64,000 bases of DNA from Cynocephalus volans (Eukaryota > Chordata > Mammalia > Dermoptera > Cynocephalidae), in the NCBI RefSeq assembly GCF_027409185.1, contig NC_084465.1:27445864-27509863 (forward strand), in the 5' to 3' direction. Positions 1 to 34,499 of the stretch are shown in pieces (within the stretch, counting starts at the first letter, position 1; each line of letters starts with the position of its first letter). The notes beneath the pieces were generated by a model that was not told where the DNA came from, did no database searches, and worked only from the letters and a program-made list of their open reading frames with translations. Made by a program: the position numbers and the translations under genes.

Positions 1-787
1 TCCACCCAAACCTCTATCTGGAACACCAGGGCTGGGCTAGTAAGTCCAAGTCAGGGAACAGGCTAAGGAAGGAGGCACAGAGCTTGAAGCAGAGAGAAGG
101 ACCAGCAGGAAAAACGGCAAAGAGGGAAACTGAAGTGATATGGCCCCTTGTACTTTTCCAGAGTGGTCTGAGCAGAGAAGAAAACACATTTCTGGTTTTG
201 GTTTGTGGCTTTACTTTCAAGTTTTAAATTAGATAAATAGAAGCTTGGTGAGGCATCTCTTGGCGATGTATTTCTTCTCTTGTCCTCTTCATCTTTTCTC
301 CCCAGTCTCTTCTGCTTCCTTCTGTTACCACTCCTCTGACTTCCTCCCACCACCTTCCTCCCCACCTGCATTTTACTCTCTTCCACCTCTCCTCTGGCCC
401 TGCTTCCCTTTCGTTCCTTCCCTCCTTCTCTCTGTCCAGGCCATGCTGCGGTGGTGGAGTGAGGGTGGGGACACGAAGTTGTGCACAGCTATAGTAAGGA
501 AAGTCTGTGTTGTCACAGTGAGATGATTCTGGTTTTCTCTTAGTTGCAGCTTTCTCCTCCCCTCCATCCAGATAGAATCCTTTGGAAGTCGAATGCTGCA
601 GAGTGGCCTTGGCAAGGGCTGCATAGATTCTGCCCAGTGTGAAAGGAAAGCTCACATAGAACTTCCTGTGGATGCAGGAGAGAAAAGTGTTCAACAGGAT
701 ATAAATTACTTGAAAAGTTCTTCTGTGGGCACCTAATTTTTAAAATTGTCAACTATTAAATAAGAGGTATCTTGTAAGTATTAATGG

Positions 788-793
788 TTTATT
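788..793 (-). terminator. Possible polyadenylation signal of GARIN1B
   Basis: The minus strand reads AATAAA about 495 bases past the GARIN1B stop, in an AT-rich patch. It is the first canonical hexamer I noticed downstream. No transcript evidence is available, so this is only a candidate. Confidence 0.3.
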
Positions 794-1288
794 AATATTT
801 TACTTTAGAAAACATAGACCACCCTTATTTTCTTTAGGAATCTGTCTCTGGTCAGACAAGGGCATATAGAAAGGACTTCACCAATGTTTGTTAAATGAAT
901 GGACGTATGGATGGATGAGACTTGGAGAGGAAGAGAGAAGGGCTGGGACACTGGGAAAGTTTGATCCCTTCCCTAGCCCTCTTAGTCTGTCTCCTTCTCC
1001 CTCTCTGCACCCCAGCCCCAGCAGCAAGAAGGCATGCTGAGTGCTAGGGAAGGAAAAGGGGCAAGAGCACACAGGGATTCCCCAGAGGCTGCTCCTCACA
1101 CCTTCCACACAGCAAGGGTCTGGCTGCAGCGGCGCCATTCTAGTTTCTGTCCCTTCAGAGTCAGTTGCAGGAACTCTAGGGACATTGGAGGTGCCACACC
1201 TCAGGGTTTCACTCAGCCCAGTTGGAGGTAGAGAAGAACAGGGCAGGAAAAAGAGGTGGAGGTCGCTGTGGCCAGTCTGCCCCAATTC

Positions 1289-22829
<21,541 letters not shown>

Positions 22830-23000
22830 CTTAGCTGTCTGTCCCAATATCCCTTCTGTCCATTTCTTTACTAAGAGAATAGCTGAATTTTAGTTGGTCA
22901 CAAGGTCTTCTGGAATAAAGATTACATTTCCTGGCCTCCCTTGCAGCTAGATAGGGCCATGTGAGTACGCTCTCTCTGGCAGAAGAGATGTACACTCAAG
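22830..23000. repeat. Ancient interspersed repeat, copy B
   Basis: Partner of 6115-6265: it shares ttacatttcctggcctccct and tgcagcta with a following agggccatgtga. Family name not certain. Confidence 0.45.
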
Positions 23001-23263
23001 TGTTAGGTACAATTTCTGTGAGAAATCATTGTAGAAAGAGGGCATGCTTTTTGTTTACTCCTTCTTCTTTCCTCTGACTGAATAAGACCCAATGACTAGA
23101 GCATGAGAAGCTCTATTGGGCCATGAAGTAGCATGCTAAGTATGGTAACACAGCGAGATAAAAGGGTTCTGGTTCCTTAATGCTCATAAAACTACTATAC
23201 CAGTCCTGAACTGTGTACTTCCAGACTTCTTTTATGTACGAGAGAAATAAATTTGAATTTTCT

Positions 23264-23365
23264 GCTGGCCAGTTAGCTCAGTTGGTTAGAGTGTGGTGCT
23301 GGTAACATCAAGGTCCAGGGTTCGATACCTGTACCAGCCAGCAAAAAATAAAATTTAAAAAAATT
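23264..23365 (+). mobile_element. tRNA-Ile-derived SINE monomer (CYN-type)
   Basis: gccagttagctcagttggtt, then gggttcgatacctgtaccag, closely follows tRNA-Ile with intact A and B box regions. It is followed by an A/T-rich tail and a short aattttctg duplication, which marks it as a SINE and not a tRNA gene. Confidence 0.85.
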
Positions 23366-23824
23366 TTGGATTTTCTGTCATATTGAGCCAGACTTAAAAC
23401 TAGCTGATACAACTATATAAAACTCCTATGTACACTTGAGGGCTAATTTTAAGCAAGTGATGATACTAAGCAATGAAGAAAATAGGGTTAATTTACAGGA
23501 AATTAGGACCTTAAGAATGACAAACTTGTAGCTTCTGGGGAAAGTAATATAAGTGCATAGTCTAATAATTTGAGAAAACATTGCTTTTGTCTTGGCGCTG
23601 CCACGATCACTGCTTTTCCACATTTAGTGATGAGAACTTCGGTGACAGCCTCCACAACTATATTGACTGCCCTTTGGTTTGAAGCTAAAGCTACTTGGGC
23701 AGTGCGAGGTGTCATTTCAGAGCTTGCTTAGGAGTTATCAGGACATCTGCTTGTCAGTTGAGGCTGGACCAGATTTCGTGAAGCTTAAAGCTAGATTTTG
23801 AAGAGCCTTCAAAGTAAAAAGACT

Positions 23825-24025
23825 GGGTGGAGGGGGGAATAGGGAGTTATTATTTAATGGGTACAGAGTGTCAGTTTAGGAAAGTGAAAAAGTTCTGGAG
23901 ATGGACGGTGGTGACAGCTGCACAACATTGTGAATGTCTTTAATGCCACTGAACTGTACACTTAAAAATGGTTAAGATGGTACACTTTATGCTATATATA
24001 TTTCACCAGAATTAAAAGATGCTAC
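23825..24025 (+). mobile_element. L1 3' end fragment
   Basis: gttctggagatggacggtgg, then gaactgtacacttaaaaatg and tatatatttcaccagaatta, the end of an old L1. Confidence 0.7.
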
Positions 24026-26660
24026 AACTTAAAAAGTAAACTAAAAAAGCCCGCAAAGTATGATACAGAATCACTAGAGGTCCTCCTCATAATGCCCATG
24101 TAAATAAGGGGCACTGAAGCTTAAGCTTTATTTATCTTTATGGTATGTCCCATTTAAATCTATGTCACTATTTAAAATAATTTACTATTACATAAGCAAG
24201 ACATATGCTTTGCAGAACATTAGAAAATACAGACAAGGTTTTAAAAAACCCAGTATATTTCTATCTCCTAGAGAACACTACTGTGACAACTGTGTGTGTG
24301 TAAACCAAAATGAGATCAGACTCTAAAAATTGTTTTACAACCTTTTTATAACCTGTTTAATTTAGTCAACACTTTCTACCTTTATCTTTCACTGTATTTT
24401 CATCTTATCTCTTCTAATTTCTAGGCCATATTACAATTTCTCAATTAACTAAAATTATTGTTACAGCTGGCTTATCCAAATCAGTATCCAATCCAGGACC
24501 ACATGTTTTCCCTTAGTTTATTTTAATCTAGTATAGTCCCTTTTTTTTAGGACACATAGTGCAAGCAATTGAGTGAGTTGTCCCATGGAATGTCCCAGCT
24601 ACTATATTCGTTTGGTTGCTTCCTCGTGGTAATGTTTAGCTTGGTTCTCTAGCCACTAATTTCCTGTGAAATAGAAGTTATATCCAGAGGGTTTGGGGAT
24701 TCTAGGTAAACATTTAAAAAAAATTAAAATAGACACTATTTCTTAGTAAAGATCTACCATGAGATCTATGCAAGATACTACACTCCTCTTCCAAAGATTG
24801 TCAGGAGGAAAATACACATTATACTACATATCAGAAGAGAAATAATTCCGGAAAATAGAAGAAGATATTTGACAAGAATTTTCTCTCTCGAGGAAATTAA
24901 ATATAGTGTGGACCCTATGAAACAAACAAAAAATAGAGATACCAAAATAAGGTGAAAGCGGGACTGGAAGAGGTAAAGAAAGAAACAGAAGAAAAACCCA
25001 CTAAATATCTGGAAGTCATATTAGAAGCCACAAGAAGTGGAGTTGACATGACAGAAAACTGAGGCAATGATATGAATGAGAGGTTTGAGAATATCGCACA
25101 GAACACAATAAAGATGGGTAAAGAGATGAAGTGACTGGAGAGGAATGACAGACAGGTATGACATCTATATCGATCCAGGATACAAAGAGTCCCTGATGAA
25201 GAGGAAACAAATAGAACTGAAGAAAAGTACTCAAAAACATAAAAGAAAACAGCCACTTCTGACACAAAAAAGACCCAATTAGGCAAAAGAACGGGATTTA
25301 CTATATTCCAGGGAAACTGAGTAAAGAAACCATCGAGACTGGAATAGCTCTTATGAACTTCCTAAATCTTAGAGATTAAAAAAAGCTTCCTACCATAAAC
25401 ATCCTGCTAGTAGAAGCAGACAATCTACCAAGGAGAATAAAATGAGACTGGCCTCAGACTTCTAATGGAACAATGTAGAAAGAATGTTGAGGAGAAAGGG
25501 ATGTGAGCTCCAAATTCTATAAATGGCTAAAGTTCTTTTAACTGTAAAGGTAGCAAAAATAATTGTAAAACATTAAGAACATTAAAGTAAATCCATTAGC
25601 TGATTCTTGGAGAAAAAATTAGTTGAACCGCTAGCTAACAGTTTAATTTTTAAAACATGTGGACATAAAACATAATATTTGAGATGAGAAAACATAAATA
25701 CATTCAAATCAAGAGGAAGTACAGGCTTCTGGGTGAAGGTAGTGGCATGAAGCTGTATTACCGAGGATACAGTCCAGGTAGTCACAGACCCCAAAATATA
25801 TGACTTCAACAAAATAGGACTTTGATTTTCTCTTACTTAGTAGTTCAAAGGTAGGCAGTCCAGAGCTGGCACAGCATCTTGACATTCTCAACAAGTGACT
25901 TCCCTCTCTGGGTTCCACGGTGGCTGCTCCAGCCAGTGCCATCAGGTCGGCATCCTGGCCAGCAAGAAGAGGGAAAGGAAAAGGGAGTGCACATTCATTC
26001 CCTTTAAGGGCATGACCTGGAAATGGCGTAATCACTTTTGCTCACATCCCATTGGTCAGAATTCAGACATGTAGCCACACCCAGGTAAAAAGGGAAGCTG
26101 GGAGATGTAGCTTCTAGTTGGGTGGCCATGAGTCTGCCTAGAACTGGGGAATTATGTGATTTATTATCTAAGGATGAAGAATATTGATGGACCATTAGCA
26201 GCCTCTGAGAAGAAGCCACATCACAGAACTATTCCCTTTGACTTATACATATTAAGTACATAATATTTTTTTTAATAGCAAAAGATTAACTAGTGACAAA
26301 TAACAAGGAAAGAAATTAAGTCAGGTTGCCAAAGGGTAGGGAGAACATAAAATCTGGGTATGGCCTGATATTAGAAAAGAAGGCCAGTTAATGTAATTGT
26401 GTGTGTTCTCACAAATTACCCCCCTCCCCACCCAAACTGGAGAGAGGCAGCCAGAGGTAGGGAGTAATCAGCTCAGAGGAAACCATTCAAGAAAACCCTT
26501 TCATCACAGCACTGTCTCAGCTGAGGCAGGAAGGCTCGGCTGGGATCACCATTTTTCAGATCTTCAGGCTGAGGTGAAAAAAAGGTTACCCCATGAGAAC
26601 AGGATACACCCACAGCTACAAAAGAGGGCAGTAGTTAAAACACTTTCAGAAGAGAATTCA
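24026..26660. other. Intergenic DNA, partly decayed L1-like
   Basis: 24840-25560 is A-rich and reads like an L1M 5' or ORF1-side relic (gaggaaacaaatagaactga, aaaagtactcaaaaacataa). The rest looks unique. No gene is supported. Confidence 0.35.
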
Positions 26661-27410
26661 GCCTTGAAAAAGGAAACCCTGCCATTCGCGACAACATGCA
26701 TGGACCTGCAGGACATTACGCTAAGTGAAAGAAGCCATACACGTATCTTGCTCATATGTGGAACCTAAAACAGCCAAACTCATAGAAGCAGACAATGGTG
26801 GTTGCTAGGGGCTGGGGGGAGGGGGAAACGGGGAGACGATGGTCAAAGGGTACAAAGTTTCAGTTATGTAGGATAAATAAGTTCTGGAGATCTCATGTAC
26901 AGCATAGTGCCTATAGCTAACAATACTGTGTTGTATCATTAAAATTTCCTAAGAATGTAGATCTTGCGTTGTGTTCTTATCAAACACATGCAAAACAACA
27001 ATGACAACAACAGTAATAATAATAATAAAGGGGACAGGAGGAAGCTTTGGGAGGTGATGGGTATGTCTACAGTCCTGGTGGGGGTCATTTCATGGGTATA
27101 TACTTATCCCCAATCTCATTGATACTCATTCAGTACCCACTAAATATGTATAGCTTTTTATTTATTTATTTTTTATTTTATTTATTTTTTTTAAAAGATG
27201 ACCGGTAAGGGGATCTTAACCCTTGGCTTGCTGTTGTCAGCACCACGCTCTCCCAGTGAGCCACCGGCCATCCCTATATGGGATCCGAACCCATGGCCTT
27301 GGTGTTATCAGCACCACACTCTCCCGAGTGAGCCACGGGCCGGCCCCCATGTATAGCTTTTTACATGTGGATCATACCTCAATAAAACGGTTTAAAAGAA
27401 ACTTTCAGGA
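26660..27410 (+). mobile_element. L1 3' end (ORF2 C-terminus and 3' UTR), split by a SINE
   Basis: Translation of 26680-26735 gives LPFATTCMDLQDITLSE, the L1 ORF2 C-terminal motif. The 3' UTR follows (gggctggggggagggggaaac) and ends after the SINE with ggatcatacctcaataaaac. Confidence 0.75.
27164..27345 (-). mobile_element. CYN-type SINE dimer
   Basis: On the minus strand the first half gccggcccgtggctcactcg is followed by gatggccggtggctcactgg and an A-rich tail. Target duplication tgtatagcttttta occurs at 27149 and 27351. Confidence 0.85.
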
Positions 27411-28488
27411 GAGAGCATAGCCCATGTCCTCTGACAAAAGCTACAGACAGGTCCACTTGAGTCCTTGTAACCCCTGCACCTTCAGGCTACAGAAGAGGAG
27501 ATATAAACAACACAATATGCAGCCTTCAAAAATCTATGGTAGCCCTTTGAATATTCCCTTCCCAGAGTGGGGGACCTGGCAATAGGCCTGCTGTGTGGCA
27601 GTAGGTGGGGAAGGAGACAGCAGTGTGCCCGCTGGCCACGGGGAATGCGGGATGCCAGGAGGGGGTGAGGTAGATCAGGAGGCTTCTTGGAGGCAGAGGG
27701 CTTGCTCAGGGAGGGCAGCCGGCAGCTGAGGGAGTCAGCCAGCGTGGCGGAGAGACTGGCTGCATTGCACAGATAAGTAAACATATTGAGGATAATGGTA
27801 ACCAGGTTTCTCACTGTTGGAGAAGGCACTGATAAATATGGAAAATGTGGGAAGACTAGAAAGAGCCCTGAGATATTGGACTGAAACTGGAGATATCAAT
27901 ATGAACTGTTTTTAAAATATGTGTACAAGCACAGATAGATACACAAATAATTACAGATGCATGATTGTATAAATGTGTATATGCATGAATATATATACGT
28001 GTGTATGTGTATGTGTGCATATTTGTTTTCTAAATCTGTTCATTGAGAGGCCTAGGAGCAGTGACACCACAGTAACAAGGAGCACACCAGCTGCCCAGAT
28101 TGGTTTTCTAAATACCATCTTCCACTATCAGGAATGAGAATTCCTTGGAGAAATGGCTAATTCTGAGGTTGGGACAGGAAAAATGCAGGGTAAGGCTGGA
28201 ACATCTTGCTTGACAGATAGGAAGGAAGTGCCCAAAGAATGATGAGGACAAGTCAAAAGGACACAGAAGCCACGTTGCAGGCAGGCGCTCCCACTGGCCA
28301 GATCTGGGACAGTTTGAGTATCAAAGCAAATAATGATAGTAATGAATTATAAACCCTTAAATAAATTAGAACCCGTGAATCATAGTGACAATAGATGGAT
28401 AGAGGGATGAAAAGGCAAAACCTTTCCTTACAGTAGAATAACAACTCTTAATTGTAGATGGGATAACGGGAATAGAAAGTCATCATGT
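27411..28488. other. Intergenic DNA, nothing firm
   Basis: A short TG/TA-rich patch lies near 27965-28025. No exon, SINE or L1 is recognised elsewhere in the stretch. Confidence 0.5.
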
Positions 28489-28560
28489 GCTATTCTAACA
28501 CCAAGGTCAAAGGTTTGGATCCCCGTACTGGCCAGCCTCCAAAAAAAAAAAAGAAAAGAA
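28489..28560 (+). mobile_element. tRNA-Ile-derived SINE, 5'-truncated
   Basis: taacaccaaggtcaaaggtt, then ggatccccgtactggccagc and an A-rich tail; only the 3' half of the tRNA-like unit is present. Confidence 0.7.
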
Positions 28561-28968
28561 AAGAAAGTCACCATATGGCACCATTGGAGTGGTGGCTGAT
28601 TCAGGCAGGAGTTTTCAATAGAGGCTATAAAACTGGTGAGTAGTGGAGGTTTGATGAAGAACCGAGTATCGATGCAATCTTGAAATATCTTCACAGAAAA
28701 TCCTACTGAATTATGGAGGGAAAAATAGCGATGTTGTGGTGGAAAGATCTGGCAGACAACAAAATCAGACCCCCTTCTCTGATTCTGTAAGCTTAACACA
28801 GCAGCATTCTCAGGGTATTTCTGCCAAGAAAACACAACCCAAGACTGATCGTGAGGAAATGTCACACAGACCCGGGTGGAAATGCAAAGCCTGCACTAAA
28901 ACTGCTGAGAATGCGAAAGACAAGGGAAGGCGAAGAAACTGTTCCAGACTGGGGGTGGGGTGAGGCAG

Positions 28969-29392
28969 TATATTAATCTGTTTCCGTTGCTTATAACAAA
29001 GTATTTGGAACTGGATAATTTACAACAAAATGAAATTTATTGCTTACACTTTCTAAGGCTGGGAATTCCAAAGTTCAGGGAACACATGTTGGTGGTGGCA
29101 ACAGTGACCCAAGGGTCTCACATGACAGAAAATGGCAGAGCAGAGAGAGACTAACCTCTCCCATGCTCTTCTTTTAAAGCCCCCAGAACCACACCCCTGA
29201 CCACCATTATTAATCCATTCCTAATGCATGGTCCTACAATCTAATTACCTCTTCAAGGCCCAACCTTTCAACTACCATAATAGGATTTCCCACCCTCCCA
29301 ACAGTCACAGTGGGGGCTACGTTTCTAACACATAAAGCTTGGGGGACTCATTTCAAGCTTCAAAGAGTTGGGGGGACATTCAATCCCTTACA
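28969..29392 (-). mobile_element. MaLR LTR, 3' LTR of the provirus
   Basis: On the minus strand it runs from TGTAAGGGATTGAATG to the TTACAGA-type terminus CAGATTAATA; the same LTR occurs at 31893-32305 in the same orientation. It is of MST/MLT1 type, about 424 bp. Confidence 0.8.
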
Positions 29393-31722
29393 TTCTGCTC
29401 CTGACCTCCCAAAACTCATGTTCTTTTCATATGCAAATACATTCATTTCATCTCCAAAGTCTTGTTTCAACTCAAAAGTCCAAAGTCCCATCTGTGAAAT
29501 CAAAACAAGTTATCTACTGCCAAGTTACAATGGTGGGACAAACGTAGGGTACATATTCCCATTCCAAGAGGGAGAAATAGACAAAACAAAGGGGTAACAG
29601 GTCCTAGACAAGTCCGAAACCCAGCAGGACAGGCATTAAATCTCAAAGGTGGGGAATCATGTACCTTGACTTCATGTTTGACGTCCTCTGCATGCTGGTA
29701 TGGGGATTGAGTCCAAGTCCTCAGTCAGCTTCACTCCTATGGCTTTTCTAGTCTGAGGCATGCTTCAGCTCTCATATGCTGATGATGCACACTGGTAGCT
29801 TTATAATTTTGGGGTCTCCATGGTGGTCCTGCTCCCGTGGCTCCACCAGGCCTAGTTCTAATGGGGTTTCTCTGCTGCAACTCCAGCCCCACATTTCTGC
29901 TCAGCATTGCTCTAGCAAAGTCTCCATGCGGTGACTACCCCTGCAACAGATCTCTTCCTGGGTCCTCAGGCTTTTCCACAGATCCTTTGAAATTGGGGTG
30001 GAGGCTCCCAAGCCTCTACAGCTCTCCATTCTGCGAGCCTCCAAACTTAACATCGTGTGGACACTGCCAAGGCTTCCAGCTTATATTTTCCAAAGCTGTG
30101 TGTCCAGCCACACCTGGGACCAATTTAGCCACAGCTGCAGCAGCCAGAGCAGCTGGGGTGCTAGTGCTGGAAGCAGCTTCCCAACGTGGCCGTGGGCAGT
30201 GAGCCCATGGAGGGTGCCGCAAGCCTGTTCCCTGAGCCCATTCTGTCTCCCTAGCTCGTTGGACCCGAAATGGAAGGGCTGGCCCCAGAGGCTTCTACAG
30301 TGCCTTCAGGGCCTTTTCCCCCTTCTTTCGATAATCCCTTTTCTCTGTACTAATCTCCTTAGTAAACAGTTGCTGGGCTGCACCATTGCATTTTTCTCCT
30401 GAAAATGCTCTCTGCTTCTCTACCACATGGCCAGGCTAGAAATTTGCCAAATCTTTACACTCTGCTTTCCTTTTAAATTCTGGTTTTATGTCATACCTTT
30501 TCCTCCATAACTCAGCATAGGCTGTTACAAGCATGCAGCTTCCTTAATGCTTTGCTGCTTAGAAATTTCTTCCACCCAGTACCCTGGGTCAGTACCTTTA
30601 AGTTCCACATTCCATAATACTTTTGGGCATGAACAGAAAGCAGCCACGTTCCTTGCCAGTTCATAGCAAGGGTGATCTTTGCCCCAGTTTCCAAAAAACT
30701 CATTATTTCTATCTGAGACCTCCTTAGAATGGCCTTTACAGTCCATATTTTAATTAACATTGTGGTCACCACCATTTAACCAATCTCTAAAACATTCTGA
30801 ACTTTCCCTGGTTTTCTTGCCTTCTAAACTCCCACCAGGAACTGAAAGGCAGAAGGGAGTGAGGGTCCTTCCTAGAGAATGAAACAAGGGAAGAAGTTTT
30901 TTAAAGATGATATAACTTTAGAGATTTCCATAAGCTGAGGGAAAAGGAGTCGATGGAGAAGAAAACCATTGTAAGGAGACACGGTGAGGTCCACTTGTCA
31001 GGAAAGTGAAGAAAAATGGTCAGGGCCACTCAGATGTTCAGAATCTTGCCGAGCATTTGATGTAAATATGCACGTGCACCAGGTGTCCTGGGTTATGGAC
31101 TTGAGTAGTAAGGACGAGCAGCTCTGATCCACAGTGCCCCATGCCCCCGGGATGACACCCCTTGGGGGGCTACGCAGAGGCCACCACCACCACTGCTTCT
31201 GAAGAAGCTGAAGACTGAGCTCGTGTTGTCTGCCGATGACTCCCGGGATCTTTCCCGGTTGCCTAGAGCGTGGACCTGCATGTGAGGGGTCTAGTGACCC
31301 AGCCAGGCATGTGAGTGGTGTGTGACCCAGTCTGTAGTATGGGTTTGAAGGGTCTATGGGCGCTAACCCCTAGCCTGGACAATACAAATGGAAAACTGTA
31401 ACTAGAATAATGAAGCATCTTGGCTTTAGTTATGAATTTCTTTAACATTACGATTGCCTACCCTGACATCACTATAACCACAGAAAAGCCAGGCAGGAAC
31501 CAGATTAAAAGGACCAGTGTCAGCAATGGCCACAATCCAAGAGAACTTGCCTTCCTCGCAGTGAGAAGGAAAGAAGGAGAGATAGAACTAGGAGTGACAG
31601 GCTCACAAACTGGTCAAGGAAGAAGCTGAGGAAGTTCTCGACTTGCAGAAATCGACTCTATCTGTGACAGGGACATTAACTTGTGAGAGTGAGAATGGCA
31701 TGGTTCAGGCCAAAGGAATAAG

Positions 31723-31753
<31 letters not shown>

Positions 31754-31892
31754 CTCCCACCAGTAGCTAGGCTTTTTCTAACCTCTTCTTTCAAATTCTT
31801 CCAGCCTTTCCTCAACACCCAGTTCCAAAGCTGCTTCCACATTTTCAAGTACTTGTTAGAAGCAATACCATACTTCTCTGGTACCAATTTTC
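29393..31892 (-). mobile_element. MaLR internal region, non-coding, interrupted
   Basis: It lies between two same-orientation LTRs. The minus strand starts next to the 5' LTR with a ttggtaccagagaa motif, as in other MaLR elements. No long frame survives; frames in 29837-30402 are remnants or chance. The segment 30839-31749 is a later insertion. Confidence 0.7.
30839..31749 (+). mobile_element. Unidentified retrocopy-like insertion with (AAAT)n tail
   Basis: A 911-bp insertion within the MaLR internal region is bracketed by the exact 14-bp duplication taaactcccaccag (30825-30838 and 31750-31763). It ends in aaaaaataaaataaataaat. The body is not a repeat I know. It contains a G+C-richer patch (31110-31290) with several CpGs, and no long frame. 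It looks like an LINE-mobilised copy of a cellular transcript, possibly non-coding or UTR. Confidence 0.6.
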
Positions 31893-32305
31893 TGTATTAA
31901 TCTGTTTCTGTTGCTTATAACAAAATACTTGAAACTGGGTGATTTATAAAAAAATGAAATTTATTGCTTACAGTTTCAGAATCTCAGAAATCCAAAGTCC
32001 AGGAAACACACCTGGTGAGGGTCTTCTTTGGCAGTGGCTTTACAGCAATGCAGGGGTCTCACATGGCAGAAAATGGCAGAGCAGAGAGAGAGACTCTCAC
32101 ATGCTCTCTCTTTTAAAGCCCTCAGAACCATGCCCCTGACCACCATTATTAATCCATTCATTAAGGCATGGTCCTACAATCTAATCACCTCTTCAAGGCC
32201 CCACCTTTCGGTTAGCATAATAGGACTTCCCACCCTCTTAACACTTCACAGTGGGGATGAAGCCTCCATACATTAAACTTTGGGGGGACACAATTCAATC
32301 CATAG
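31893..32305 (-). mobile_element. MaLR LTR, 5' LTR of the provirus
   Basis: Same LTR as 28969-29392. Both contain gaaatttattgcttac, catggcagaaaatggcagag and accaccattattaatccatt. As read on the minus strand it is the 5' LTR. Confidence 0.8.
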
Positions 32306-32394
32306 TACTGGCACAAATAGTGGTATTAAATAATCAAACATTATTGATACTTTAATCACGCTGTACTCACCACTCATTTTTATATTTCTCTAGT

Positions 32395-32500
32395 AATAAC
32401 TAATATTTAATTAGCACTATGTGCTAGGCACTATTTTCTAATATCATATTCTCTAATCCTCACAGTTCAAAGATATAGGTATTGTTACTATCTCCACATT
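32395..32500 (-). mobile_element. MIR SINE fragment
   Basis: gcactatgtgctaggcacta and ctctaatcctcacag match a reverse MIR. Confidence 0.55.
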
Positions 32501-32559
32501 AAAAGGTACTCATTTAAAACATAAGTGTGAAGAAAACTTGAACATAAAAATAGAAGGGA

Positions 32560-33190
32560 AATACACTGTGCAAGCACTAACAAAAAGAAAGCCGGTGAGC
32601 TATATTAATGTTAGTCAATGGACTTCAAGCCAAAAAACATTGCTAAAAATAAAAAGAGCCACTGTGTAATGACAAAAAGCTCAATTCACCAGAAAAAAAA
32701 ATAAATTTAAATGTATAGCCTTCACACATATAAAGGAAAATTGACAGAAGTGTATGTAGAAATAGATAAATTCATGACTGCAGAACGTGGCTTTAATATG
32801 CCTCTCTATAACCGGTAGAATAAGCAGACCAAATCGATAAAGATATAGATGATTTAAACATGATTAACAAACTTGGCCTAATAGATGAGAGTCACAGAAC
32901 ACTATACCCAATAATTGCAGAATATGCTTTATTTTTAAGCATACAGGAAAATTTACAAGTAAAAAGCGGATCATGGGCAATAAAGCAAGTTTCAGCAAAT
33001 TTCAGTCATTGAGTATCATGTAGCAATATTCAAATCTAGGCCACAATGTTCAAGCTAGAAATCAAACAAAAAGATCACTTGACTATCCTCATATGTTTGG
33101 AAATTTTAATTTATACCTATATACCTATATTTATATATTGTGGATCAAATAAGAAATCATAATGGAAAAATATTTTAAACTGCGTGATAA
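32560..33190 (+). mobile_element. Old L1 ORF2 fragment
   Basis: Decayed endonuclease-side ORF2: ggcaataaagcaagtttcag, aggccacaatgttcaagc, gctagaaatcaaacaaaaag. No frame survives. Confidence 0.5.
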
Positions 33191-34499
33191 CAAAAATACT
33201 ACATTTCAAATTTGTGGGATTCAAAAATCAGAGTGATTGCAAATCAGGAGACTGAAAGCAGCCCTGGGAGTTCTCAAGAAGGACAGGGAGGATGTTGGGG
33301 TTTCAGTAAGTGTGGCCTGAGGGCTTGCACCACTTTATTTAGGTAATAAAGGCAACAGTGACCTTAGAAGGTTACAGAACTTTGGAACTCTTGGATTACA
33401 TAAGAACAAGTGAGTTACTATATAAAAAGTTGTCACTTTTATTTCAACAAAGTGTTTTTTGAGGGGACAGACAGATGGGCACAGAAATTACTTTATTTCT
33501 GAATTATTGAAATCTTTATGAACATTGCTTTTGTGATACATGATTTAAAAATATTTTATAAAAAACCAAGCCAAAATCTCATTAAAATGTTCACTGAGTT
33601 TAACCCAGTTGGTGTCTCATTAAATACGAGACAAAGGTGAGGTTGAGTGAGGTGACTATGGGGACATGTGCCTGGTTGCCCTGGAGTATTGTAGTGATAA
33701 GGACAGCAACAAAGACTTCAGGAGGAGAGCCCTTACCTACCAGAAGACAGTGAGTTAGTTGATACAAGGTGGGGCTGGGGACATGGCAGGACAGTGGCAG
33801 GGAACCCTCAGGGGCTCAACTGCAGGAGCAGGGGCTATGCAATGCGGGGGTGTTGGAACTTGGTCTAACTTGATCCCTAGGCAGGAACCCTCGCCTGTAC
33901 AGACAGTCCACAGGAGACGGGCGATGAGGACCGAGTTGGAGTGAGCGCAGAAGAGGCAGACGCTGGGTGTGGAGCTGGGGAGGGGCAGGAGAGATTCTGA
34001 GGAGTGGGAGATGGCCTGGCTGCGACTGCAGCTGGGAGCAGGTGAGGCTGGCAGGAGGAGGTGTGGGAAGAGCTGAGCAAAGGAGCCTCGAGGAGCAGCC
34101 CGACTGTGAGATGGAGGTAGGAGGAGAGGCGATTGTGAAGGAGCTGTGTGTCACAGTGTCACCAAAGTCAAGACAGTAGTATGGAGGAGGTCAGTCCTCC
34201 AGTACAGTGGTCGTCAGACCCAAGTCCTCACCCTTTCACCATTCTGAAAAGTCATTGTGATTATAATCTACCTAGACGTATGTTTTAACAAATCAATATG
34301 CTGCCCCAACTGTAATATTAAAGGTAAAAATATAATAGAAAACACATATGCCAATATGTAAATGCTCGTGAACGACTCCGTTAGGCGTCATGAAATGCAA
34401 TTAGAAGCTCATACCTGGAATGCAGTGGTTACAAAAATAGAGCCATAAACGTGTATTGAATTGACTACTCAAAACAGTAAAGGTACACCAGAGAGTAGC
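33191..34499. other. Intergenic DNA upstream of the CpG-rich block
   Basis: 33750-34190 is purine- and G-rich with only short frames. No repeat or exon is recognised. Confidence 0.5.

Noticed and set aside
23268-23345. Possible functional tRNA-Ile gene
   Set aside because: Box A and box B regions look good, but the A/T-rich tail, flanking duplication and many diverged siblings show that it is a SINE.
29837-30402. Frames of 121 and 134 aa as host genes
   Set aside because: They lie in the MaLR internal region on the strand opposite to the element, overlap each other, and show no known domain.
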